64,000 bases of DNA from Salvia splendens (lineage: Eukaryota > Streptophyta > Magnoliopsida > Lamiales > Lamiaceae), in the NCBI RefSeq assembly GCF_004379255.2, contig NC_056051.1, forward strand, positions 7,900,062 to 7,964,061, in the 5' to 3' direction. This document shows positions 24,557 to 34,398 of this stretch, piece after piece (the stretch's first letter is position 1; each line of letters begins with the position of its first letter). The position numbers and the translations under genes are program-made. Under the pieces are notes generated by a model, which had not been told where the DNA came from, did no database searches, and worked only from the letters and a program-made list of their open reading frames with translations.

Positions 24557-26765
24557 CTTATCCCATGACCGGGCCCACAATATATATTCTTCATCTTGAT
24601 ATTCGAGCTATGACTCACAATGGATATGCAATCATCACCTAAATATCAATACACAAACCATGATACAAAACAACATTTGATTGCCCTTCAGCTCAAATAT
24701 CAACATGATGAAACGCAAAGCAAGATGCCAACCTGCTCCAATCACACAGTTCTGCAACACTACATTTTTCGAGGAAGTGACGTGAATCCCATCAGTGTTG
24801 GGGCTGTTCCCTGGGGCCAAAACTGTCACGCCAGATACTCGGACAGTTTCGGACCATGCGATGGTAAAGTGCATTTGTTGTCCGTTTTTCACTGTCAAGT
24901 CTCTCACCCTAACACGCGAGCTAGAATCTATGGTCAATGCCTACACAACAATCCACACATTTATTTATACACTTGGTCATTGGATGACACAATGTCGTTA
25001 GAGGGGGCTCGAGCCTCCGTAAGGTCTTTTTATTAAAAAAATATTTACTTCAAGACAATTCTTAAATCTATCCGAATCTTACATACAATACTATGCAAAG
25101 GCTCCGACCAATCAACCAAAAATGTTTGAAAAATATTATGGAAGAAAATTTTGAAAATAATTTTTTTTTTGCTTTCACCTCAAAGTTTATTCACGAGGTT
25201 GAAAAGAAATCTCACCGTTGGAGCTCCTATGCAAGGCTGAGTAACAAAAGACAAAAGCAGAAACTCTAGTTAATCATGGGGGTGTAGTTTCTTGATCAAA
25301 TTAGCTAATTAAGGCAATCTCAAACTCTTACATTGGATTTGTTCCTTTTGCAAGAAGCTGCCCACCATTTGCTGCCCGAGCCATCAATTGCTCCTTTCCC
25401 TTGAAAAAATACATTGCTCAAATTGTAGTATCCGAGCCACATTCGAGGATGGTCTGGGTCCCATATTTTTGGATCATCCGGTGCTACTATAGTTCCATCG
25501 ATCTACGTACACATGCGTATATAGAGTCAATGACAGTGAGCATTTTTGTTTCATCCACATATAACAACCTCGTTCTTGACACCTTCATTGCATTGAACAC
25601 TTCGAATTTTCGTTATTTTTTCAAAATTCAAACAAATGTAATGTCGACAGTGAAATGAGCCAAGAGATCCTCAAATAATTAAATTTATCTATTAAAAGAC
25701 TATTTAATAACCTGGATTACTAACTGGCCAGCACAAGGCCCTTTGAATTTGTTTGCACTAACTAGATATCTTTTCCCTTTTGGAACCAAGAAAATTGAAT
25801 TTCCACGTTTAGAACAAGCTTTCTCCCATGCACCTACAAATGCCTATATACATAGGCGGATGCAGAAAAAGAGTATTATATTGGCACAGACTTAATTCAA
25901 CCACTTAATTCAACCAATAAATATTACTCTCTATGTCCCACAAAGATTGTCTCATTTTGACCGGGCACGAGTTTTAAGAAATGTAATGAAAAGTGAGTTG
26001 AAAAAATTAGTGGAATGTGGGTCCTACTTTTATATATTAATTTTATAATAAAATGTGAGTAGGAATGAGTTAGTGGAATATGTGGTCCACTATCAAAAAT
26101 GGTAAAAAGTGAAATGAGACAAATTTTATGAGACAGACGGAAATGAAAAAATGGGACAATCTTTGTGGGACGGAGGGAGTACAATTTTTTTGACCTTTTT
26201 CATTTACTTTATATTTTTTCATTTTGACATTTTCTTTCTTAAATCATGTTTTTAACAATTTTTTCCAGCCCTTTATATTTTTAGGAGTGAAGTTTCTCTT
26301 TAAGCTCAATAAAGGGAGTAGCTAGACGGAAAAAAATCGTGAGAGGAGGCTGCTTTTTCTACATTTCGAGTTTCAGATTTCAAAATTTCACATTTCATGT
26401 GTTTTGGTTTTATGGGAGGGAATTTTAATGCACTGCAATTCGCACAAAATATTGATTTAAAAATCTTTTAAGAAAATACAAATAAATAAATATTGATTAA
26501 AACCTTATCTAATTACCTTAGTATCATCGGAGACTCCATCTCCAATTGCTCCAAATGCTTCCACGTTTGAGACATCCTTCTTCCGACCACCACTTTCCCA
26601 ATTTGGCAAGTTCAAGAACTCATCAAACTCATCTTCTTCGTCTGTTTCTTGCACCTCAAAAGGGCCATCGTAGTCTTCGTTGAAGCCTCCGGAATATTGT
26701 TTGCTTGTAAGTCTAAGGGGAAGAGCCAGGAAGATGATAAAGCAGAGCAAGTGTAGTGTGTCCAT
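24557..26765 (-). pseudogene. Polygalacturonase (GH28), 3' exons missing
   Basis: Exons: 26765-26517, 25843-25712, 25502-25332, 25236-25216 (a 21-bp micro-exon), 24940-24733, 24638-24557, all GT-AG and in phase. A signal peptide occupies about residues 1-21, then an acidic linker. VEAFGAIGDGVSDDT starts the pectinase beta-helix. Catalytic blocks: SPNTDGIH (Asp near 241), GDDC (261-264), CGPGHGI (281-287). The enzyme hydrolyses alpha-1,4-galacturonan in the wall. After exon 6 a normal donor is present, but no further exon is found to the left: the RIK substrate-binding block and the carboxy-terminal third are absent. About 289 of an expected 400 or more residues remain, so this is probably a 3'-truncated gene. 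A MITE sits in intron 1. Confidence 0.8.
25927..26179. mobile_element. Stowaway-type MITE in polygalacturonase intron 1
   Basis: The left end 'ctctctatgtcccacaaaga' pairs with the reverse complement of the right end, 'ctccctccgtcccacaaaga'; the pairing continues through 'ttgtc'. TA target duplications flank both ends (25925-25926, 26180-26181). Length is 253 bp. Confidence 0.88.
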
Positions 26766-28270
26766 GATTTTAAGGATGTTTTCTTTGAATTTTGAGTTAG
26801 TTTAATATACTATAAATATGTGCATGAGTGCCTTTTGGTATTAATATAAGGGTTTCATAAAAAAATATAAAGTGCATGAAAAGAAAATGTAAATATTAGA
26901 AGGCTTTTGCATTACTCTTTATTCTACTTATAAAAACACACATTCCCCTTTATTAATCAACACTGATTTCATGAGAGGTAGTTATTGAGAAATCTTCGAA
27001 GAAAGGAATAATTAATGGTGACATAACAACAAAAATTTACATGATTTTATATTGTTGCTTTTCAAGTTGATTAAGCTAGGCATTCTTGTTCAGACAGTTA
27101 ATGATGAACAATTTGATATACTTTATAATTTTGTGTTTAATTTTAATTTGGGACCAGATATATGCAATTAATATAATTATAGGAAACGATATGTAGAAGA
27201 AAAAAGATTTGTTATTCAATGATTAATGATTCATGATTACCTATTTTTCGTGATATATGTGATTGATGGATTGAACGAAAAAGGCAAATTGCGAAGAAAA
27301 AAACATAGAAATTTGGATTTATTTTCAATTATCTCATAATGATTTTTCTTGTGAAATTGTATGCGATTTAAAAGTCGTTATATATGATATAGAAGCCAAA
27401 AATGGTACGTACATGTTACGACCAATAAATAAACGAGATTTTTTGGTGGAAAATATGAACAATATATTATGCATGAGTGACTGAATTTTTATTTTTACAC
27501 CGTGGAATAATTGAGAATAAATTCAAATTTCATAATTTTTAAATATATTACGAGACAAATCAGAATTTGACTAAACTTTATGATTTTTTACCCTAAAAAA
27601 ATAAGTACATGCATTAATTGTAATTGTGTTTATAATTATATATACTAGAAAGAATGCGAACTCTAACATATTAAAGAAAAATCTAATATATTCTATAACA
27701 AAAGTCGCCATTCTTGAAATAATTACACGTAATAATGGCAACTACAGTATAAATAACTTATTATCTCATTCCAATAAACCATATTCTTTGACCACAATCC
27801 TCATTTTATATTCGTCCATGATCAATTGCCGACCGGGATTACTGAATCTGTTATTGATTATAATTTTAATATACTATATTAAAGTTCAAAATTTATTAAT
27901 TCAATAACTATAGGTACAATCTATCATAGAAAAAAATAATGTATGGAAGAATTAATTCTAATAAATATTGTGAAAATTGTTGCTCTATGATTTAATATAA
28001 AATGCCTATGATACATAAATGAAAACATATTAAAGTGGGTTATAAGCAACATCGTGTGGTTTCTAACCATTTAAGACATTGTAATTATTATATTTGACTT
28101 GAAAAAACATAATCATATTTTTAAGTATATGAAGTCGGGAGTGCGTTAGAGTGACACAAGTTTTAAAGTGACAACTTGACAATAACGAGACGGGTTGATA
28201 ATAGTACCACCTAAGACATGAAAACCAGAACAAAGTTAAAGGAGAGAATATTTAGATTACTGCCACAACT
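26766..28270. other. Intergenic, AT-rich, nothing recognised
   Basis: This interval holds the upstream region of the polygalacturonase gene. No supported gene, RNA or complete element was seen; the ORF at 27626-27907 is AT-rich and not protein-like. Confidence 0.5.
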
Positions 28271-28414
28271 GGAACTTTAATCCAAGCATCATTCCTTACA
28301 AAAAAAATAAGATAAAAAAATAAGATCAAACAACATTGTTTTAATTGTACGTTTTAGTTTGATCTTAAATTTTTATCTTGTTTTTTTAGGAAATGATGCT
28401 TGGATTAAAGTTCC
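28271..28414. repeat. Long imperfect hairpin (about 60-bp arms)
   Basis: The left arm 28271-28331 starts 'ggaactttaatccaagcatc'. The reverse complement of the right arm (28357-28414) starts identically and stays alignable to the loop-proximal 'aagatcaaac'. The loop is about 25 bp. The distal 23 bp match perfectly. The right arm runs into coding-like sequence (NDAWIKVPLIGEGPRGSY). It could be a small foldback element or a precursor of a small RNA. Confidence 0.8.
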
Positions 28415-29100
28415 ACTTATCGGCGAAGGCCCTCGTGGTAGTTATTCACTCAAATGATAGTTTAATGTTGGGTATACACGTCTCTGATGTTCCTTGTGAA
28501 AAGGTATTTGCTACATTTGAACATGTGCATTGCTTGCACCAAGGTAATACACCTTTCTTTGTATTTGTTAATAACTTACCTTTTCATTATAGAATAAATT
28601 TACTAACATATTGTCTTCACCATCAACAGATGATGAAAACATCCTCTTCACCACGTACACATATGTAGTGGATGGAAAGGCGATGTTTTCAGAGAGTGAT
28701 GTTGTTGCCCTTTACAACAGTGGCAGTAATAATGACTTGACATGATTTTCTATGATGAACTGTCCTTTTAAAATCACTTATGTGGTTGATAATGTCACAT
28801 ATAGTGTTCGCTTTAAGTTGTCGGGACGGGTTGGATATGCATCTTTGGAAGGTTTTGACTGGAAAAGTCATACCCGCTATTATTTCATCAAGCAGGTTGA
28901 TAATAGTGTCTACTTTTGGCTGATCGAAGATGATATTTTCTTTGGGCTCCAGTTTCTGAACCTGTGAAAAGTAAGTCTGTGCACTTATTATCTTGTTGTT
29001 GTACTCCTATATCACTGTCTTGATTCTAACAAGTTTCCTTTTAGTGCAGGCTGTGAGATGCATTCAAGAGAGGATCTTGCTTTTCACTGTACGCCTTGTA
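28384..29100 (+). other. Gene-like remnant, family not recognised
   Basis: Several short protein-like stretches appear in shifting frames: NDAWIKVPLIGEGPRGSY from about 28393, DDENILFTTYTYVVDGKAMF near 28632, and a 71-codon frame at 28752-28967 (MMNCPFKITYVVDNVTYSVR, then FDWKSHTRYYFIKQVDNSVY). Splice-like borders are possible, but stops and frame changes are frequent. I do not recognise the protein. It may be a decayed gene. Confidence 0.25.
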
Positions 29101-29329
29101 AAACATTCCTTTTAATAAACTGCTGGTAACACATAGATTGTAAAACCTTCCTTTTAACAAAATGTTGGTTACATAGTTACTCCATTGAAGATGTAGATTC
29201 ACACTTTGTAGTAATCTAAATATTATCTCCTTTCACTTTGTTCTTTACTGTTTTTCATCTCTATTTTCATGTCTTAGGTTGTACCATTTGTGTTACTATT
29301 TTATGATATTTAAAAAAATGTTTATTATA

Positions 29330-29675
29330 CTCAGATGACCTTTTTCGTCTGTCTCATAGAAATAGTATATATCCACTTATGACAACCTTTTCTCATTCTT
29401 TTTTACTTTATCATTTATGGGTCCCACCATCAACTACACAATTTAATGTTAGTGGATAATGTGACCCACATTATTATTAGTGTTTAATGAGTTGTAATGG
29501 TGGGTCATACCATTATAAGTTGTAAACAAATTGATGTATATGGATAATGAGTTGGAGACAACTTTCTATAAATTGTAAATGTTGGATCATATCGGTATAA
29601 GTTGTAAATGCTCATATTTTTGTGGGACGGACGGAAATGAAAAGTGCATATACTTTTATAGGACGTTAGGAGTAT
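29330..29675. mobile_element. Degenerate Stowaway-like MITE
   Basis: 'gtctgtctcatagaaatagt' near the left end pairs loosely with the reverse complement of 'tttgtgggacggacggaaat' and the block to its right. The ends are eroded, so the borders are approximate. Confidence 0.4.
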
Positions 29676-30943
29676 TGATTCAGTTATTGTACTTACATGA
29701 TACTCAGTCCATTAAAACATAATTGAACAAGGTAAGTAGCATGCCTTCAAAATACGACAAAGAAAATTAGTCATATTTTACTAATGAAAATTTTCTCTCT
29801 TACTTTTCTTACTTTACCCACCTATATGATACTCATTCCATTAGGACCGCCTCTGCCAATCAATTGACAAATCAGGTGAGATTCCATTGCCAACCCGGAC
29901 AAATCTTGGCAGGTGGTTTGCAATTTGACGTGAAGCTTGCAGCGTTGGCTGGCTAGTACGCGTACTAGACCCGCATTGCTGACGAACATAGTTGCTCCGG
30001 CCATTTTGTTGACGAGTTTGGTGCGATGTGCTTCAAGGGAGACATGCTTCTCGATCTTATTGCAGGATGTATGAAGTAGCTCTTAAAATCAGTATATCTC
30101 TAATAATTTTACATGTAACTAATCAAAATAATTGAGCAAGACATTAATAGTTTGTTCATCTTGGAGTTACAAATACTAGTTTATTCAATTACGCAATGTG
30201 TATTGAATAATCTGTACAAGGTTAGCAATAAAAACCCCTATTTGACTCGATTCCAAAAAAATCAAATTAAAAATGCTCATATTTTGTGTACATTGTAAAC
30301 ATATAAAAAGCTAGTCACAACACAAAGATCTTTGTCCAGCTTTCGTGTGCAGTAGGCCAACATCGTCTGCCCTATATAGCACCGGACCTCATAATTCATC
30401 GCTACGTACGGTAGCGACGCCTTCTGCCATTGGAAGGCTTTTATCCAGTTTCCCAATATTCGAGGTAAGGATCTTATTAATGGAAAAAATGACTATTCCC
30501 TTTCAGAAATTCATACATAAATTTCGATATATATGTGCTACGAATATTTATTTCTAGTCGGATTCTCTCTATTCGATGTTTACATGTTCATTTCATTCAA
30601 TTATTTTGAGTTCATAAATTTCATAATACTATGTATTTAGAAAAAAATTGTCTGCTGGGTTAAGGTCGCATTCTGAGCAAATCTCGTTCAATGTGCTAAA
30701 TTAATTGTTGATTTCAGGCTGAATGACTACGTACATTTCAAAGTTTTGTCAGCTCAGAGCTTGTGCGGTGAGGAGCCATGTAGTAAGAGGTCTGCTCTTT
30801 GCTATGTCCGTTAATGTTAATCTGGATTTTCTTCAAACTCTGTGTGTTGCAGTACGAAATGCTTGGCTAATGGTTATGTGTGTGTGTATGTGTTTCTTAT
30901 GTTATATCATTCTGCTGATTCTTTAGGTTGATATAATGGTGTC
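29676..30943. other. Intergenic with unsupported short ORFs
   Basis: A 60-codon minus ORF at 29822-30004 and two plus ORFs at 30345-30557 and 30723-30926 are present. The first plus ORF has a serine- and arginine-rich start (RPTSSALYSTGPHNSSLRTV) that resembles a mitochondrial presequence, but no mature domain follows. None is called as a gene. Confidence 0.35.
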
Positions 30944-30946
30944 TTA

Positions 30947-32956
30947 GAGCATCCTCAGTGGTGCGGATGTCTCGACGGACATCCTAAAAACACCTCCTGC
31001 CACGTCATAAGGACTTCCCACTGCACAGTGACGGACATCCCGACGGACTTCCCACAATAATAAAAATTCACAAATTCACCAAATTAAACAATTTACGGAA
31101 TTAAAATTTCGACACAAATACGGAGAAATTGCAACCACTTTATTTTAAAAAAACATACATAGTACAAAAAAAACATACATAATTATTAAAAAAAACCGCT
31201 GTCTCACTCCTCGGATTCCCCGCCGCCAGTACCCTCGTCGTCCCAGCCGATAGTCCCCTCGTCGCCACTCTCCGCCATGTCTCCCAACCCCAAATCGCGC
31301 CGCATACTATTGATGATATCCTTCAGCGACGACCTGTAATGGCGATCGGTCGATGTTCGCCATTCAACCATTGCACGTAACAGGGTTTCATGTTGCGCGA
31401 TGCGGGCGAGTGAGGGGAGCTCGGGATCATTTTGGGTAGGAGCTGCCGATTGGGCCTCGGCGAACCCGCTGGCGCTTCCACTCGCCATCCGCGCCACGGA
31501 CTTTTGCCCCACCTGGCGACGGCGGCGGGCCGACGATGAAGGTGTCGGGAACTCTGCCTCGATGGGGGGGGGGGGTTCGTGGGAACCAGCACTGCTACTG
31601 TACTCCCCGGAGGCGCTGATCTTCGTCCGCTTCGGCCAGCCAGATTCAACACCCGCAGTAAACTTGGCCGAAGACTGCACCACAAGATACACCTCCCAAT
31701 ATTTGAATTCCCCGAAGCCCGCCGCAACGTCTATGAACTGATGGTGAGACAGAAGCTTCACATCTTCGGCAGACATGCCGCTGGTTGTCGAACGGAGGTT
31801 GTTTGTGTAAATGCCGGCGAATCGGCTGAGCTGTCTCTTCAGCCGCTCCCACTGTTTCCGGCATTGCTCTCCGTTGTGAGGCTTCCTCCCTGGCTGTTGG
31901 AATTGGAGGTAACTTTGGCTAATGCACCACCACATTCTGTCGATATGCTGGTTTGCCCCGATATATGGATCCTCCACTATACTGATCCACGTCTTCGCAA
32001 GCGCAATGCACTCCTCTCTGCTCCAAACGGTCCTCTTTTTCCCGATGGATCCCTTCCCCACCTCAGCGGCCACCGCCTCACCATCGTACCCCGCCGCAGG
32101 TGAGGTAGTGCCTCGTCCCCTGCCCCTCCCTCTCCCTGTCCTCCCCCTCCTCCCTGTCGCCGTTGGTGCGTCTGTGGGAGAATCCCGGATCGGAGATAGC
32201 CCCAACTCCTCCACCGAGAACGTCTCGATGCCAGTGAACTGAGTCTCGAGAGGAGTACTCGGGGGGTTTTTCGTCGACAGTAAATCCATATAGGGGCGAT
32301 AGACATTGTCCACCGGTGACTGGGGGACCCCCTGCATACTCCCCTGCAGCGACAGGCGAGCCCTGCATCATCCCCGGCATCATCATCCCTGGCATCTGGG
32401 GCGGCATCATCCTCGGCATTACAGGCATCATCCCCGCCATTCCGGGCATCATCCCCCGGCATTGGGGTCATTCCGGTACTCACCCCGGGCATTTGGGGCA
32501 TCATCCCATACCAAGCCGGGTACATGTTGTAGTACTCGGACATCATCCCCGCCGTCATTTAGGGTTGGGGCATCATCCCCGCCATTCCGGACATCGTGGC
32601 GGACATTGGGGTACTTCCGCCAACGGGAAAGATCGATCCCTATGACTCGCTCGTGGCGGGGGAATCACTATCGTGGTGCTCCATTTATCTTCGAAAGAAA
32701 AGTATTTAGAGTGAGAGATATACTCGTTAATACATGTGGGGCGAATGAAATGAAATTCAACGAGCCGTATTTATAGAATTTTCAAAAAAATAATAATAAA
32801 TAATCGGGACGTCCGCACGGACGTCCGTGGGGTCAACGCAATGGCGGACGTCCCGGGAACGCCGCGGAACTCCGATGTCCGCAGCGGATGTTCGTATCCG
32901 CATCACCTTTGCACAATGGCGGACGTCCGCCGGGACGGGCGCCATTGCGGATGCTC
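30947..32956. mobile_element. PIF/Harbinger element, non-autonomous, 2.0 kb
   Basis: The left end 'gagcatcctcagtggtgcgg' pairs with the reverse complement of the right end, 'gagcatccgcaatggcgccc'. Target duplications TTA flank it at 30944-30946 and 32957-32959. The interior carries an ORF1-type protein on the minus strand and no DDE transposase. Subterminal GC-rich repeats such as 'ggacgtccg' are frequent near the right end. Confidence 0.9.
31204..32337 (-). CDS. PIF/Harbinger ORF1 (Myb/SANT-like)
   Basis: An open frame of 377 codons. After a basic, glycine-arginine-rich linker (about residues 62-77) comes a SANT/trihelix-like domain: KKRTVWSREECIALAKTWIS, IVEDPYIGANQHIDRMWW, GEQCRKQWERLKRQLSRF (about residues 100-170). 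A serine-rich linker, a helical block (LARIAQHETLLRAMVEWRTS) and an acidic tail follow. Upstream, methionine-, glycine- and proline-rich codons continue in more than one frame with stops as far as a possible original ATG near 32682, so the amino terminus seems decayed and the frame shown may not be the native start. The expected role is DNA binding that assists a transposase supplied elsewhere. Confidence 0.7.
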   Translation of the reverse strand: MQGVPQSPVDNVYRPYMDLLSTKNPPSTPLETQFTGIETFSVEELGLSPIRDSPTDAPTATGRRGRTGRGRGRGRGTTSPAAGYDGEAVAAEVGKGSIGKKRTVWSREECIALAKTWISIVEDPYIGANQHIDRMWWCISQSYLQFQQPGRKPHNGEQCRKQWERLKRQLSRFAGIYTNNLRSTTSGMSAEDVKLLSHHQFIDVAAGFGEFKYWEVYLVVQSSAKFTAGVESGWPKRTKISASGEYSSSAGSHEPPPPIEAEFPTPSSSARRRRQVGQKSVARMASGSASGFAEAQSAAPTQNDPELPSLARIAQHETLLRAMVEWRTSTDRHYRSSLKDIINSMRRDLGLGDMAESGDEGTIGWDDEGTGGGESEE

Positions 32957-33138
32957 TTACGTGTCTACATTTCCCCATATATGCACAATAGCATCAAGAA
33001 TTTCCATTGATTTCTAAGATCCACACACATAAACTACACAAAAAGTAAAAAAGAAAAAAAGATCTATAAGCTACCTAAAGAACAACAAGATCATTTCAAT
33101 TTTCTCGTTCAAAACCTCATCACCTTAATTCCATCGAG

Positions 33139-33438
33139 ATGAACAATTTCAACAAGAAATCCTCACATCACGCGTTATCGGACTCCGGCGGATGGTGGCG
33201 CGTCTTCTCACGTTTCCTGAAAGCACTGCAACATCCGAATGTCGAAACCTTAGACGAAGGTGGTTCGACCGCCGGAGACACCTTTTCGGTACAGAATCCC
33301 CTATTCTTGTTGGATCGGCTCCTATCGATCGCCAATCGGGCCGGCGGTGGCGGCGGCGATTTCTTCGCTGCGGTGGCTATTGGTATTGGATCCTCTTTGT
33401 TCTCCTTGGTGGTGGTGGTGCTCAGTGATGGAACCTGA
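33139..33438 (+). CDS. Hypothetical small protein, 99 residues
   Basis: ATG at 33139 follows an A-rich, 5'-UTR-like leader. The frame begins MNNFNKKSSHHALSDSGGWW and continues with a possible amphipathic helix (VFSRFLKALQHP), a polyglycine run and a hydrophobic carboxy end. Base composition is more GC-rich than the flanks, which favours a real coding region. I recognise no domain. It lies between a PIF/Harbinger element and a MITE. It could also be the first exon of a longer or broken gene. Confidence 0.4.
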   Translation: MNNFNKKSSHHALSDSGGWWRVFSRFLKALQHPNVETLDEGGSTAGDTFSVQNPLFLLDRLLSIANRAGGGGGDFFAAVAIGIGSSLFSLVVVVLSDGT

Positions 33439-33479
33439 AAATTGAATAAGCCGAGGCTGAAATATAAAAAAAAAAATAC

Positions 33480-33718
33480 TTCTACCGTCTCATAAAAATA
33501 TGTGCACTTTTTCATTTTCGTCCGTCCCATAAAAATATAGGCATTCTATTTATGGAAAGTTGCCCCAATTCATGGAAAGTTATTTACCACTACTATTACT
33601 ACAATTTAAAACACTATTAATGCTTTAACTACCATTCTCTTTATTTCTCTTAATTTATCAATTTTATCTTATTCCTATGTCATACCACGTGTCCATATTT
33701 TTATGGGACGGATGGAAT
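33480..33718. mobile_element. Stowaway-like MITE
   Basis: 'ctaccgtctcataaaaatat' at the left pairs with the reverse complement of 'catatttttatgggacggat' at the right. Internal 'cgtccgtcccataaaaatat' also matches, so the left end looks partly duplicated. No coding capacity. Confidence 0.6.
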
Positions 33719-34026
33719 AATAATATTTAAATATTTAACTTTACATGTAATGCATGTACAACTTTTAAGACACACTAGATGATAACTGTTATGTAGTCCT
33801 AGGTCACTATATAACTTTTTCACATTAGATTCAACACTTGCAACATTAAATATTTCCTAACTCACAGTCGGATTCGGAATTGAAATACTACAATTAGTTG
33901 GACCACTTACAATTGAAGCATTCCGTGATTTTTGAAAAATACGGATGCACAACTACTACTAATAACAATAAGATTTCTTAGATATATATTCACCAATTAA
34001 TAAATTTAATAAAAATATTTTTATAG

Positions 34027-34225
34027 TACTCTCTCTGTCCCATTAAAGATGACTCACTTTCCTTTTGGTTTGTCCCAACTAAGATGACCTCTCTCTTTCT
34101 GTACTCTCTCCACCTAATACACAAAATTAAAATGATGTACTCTCTCCACCTAATACACAAAATTAAACTGCATAAAACTCCGTGCCGCCCAAGGAAGGAG
34201 TCTTCCTTTGGGATGGAGGGAATAC
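34027..34225. mobile_element. Stowaway-like MITE
   Basis: 'tactctctctgtcccattaa' on the left pairs with the reverse complement of 'ttcctttgggatggagggaa' on the right. Inside is a direct duplication of 'tactctctccacctaataca'. Confidence 0.65.
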
Positions 34226-34235
34226 TAAATTCCGA

Positions 34236-34281
34236 CTCCAATTCCAATTCCAATTCCAATTCCAATTCCAATTCTAATTCT
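34236..34281. repeat. (CCAATT)n hexanucleotide microsatellite
   Basis: About seven copies of 'ccaatt', the last ones mutated to 'ctaatt'. It lies about 120 bp upstream of the ferredoxin start. Confidence 0.9.
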
Positions 34282-34398
34282 ACCAAGCCCAAGTGCATCA
34301 TTAGTTTATTATAGCCCAACAATTAAATAAATAATCCAAAATTACTGAGCCCAACCCTTATCTTCTCCAACCTAATTCCATTTTCAATTTCAAAGAGT

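Noticed and set aside
24620..25036. 138-codon plus ORF
   Set aside because: Antisense shadow of polygalacturonase exon 5 and neighbouring introns.
31579..32776. Several long plus ORFs
   Set aside because: Shadows of the GC-rich PIF/Harbinger ORF1 on the opposite strand.
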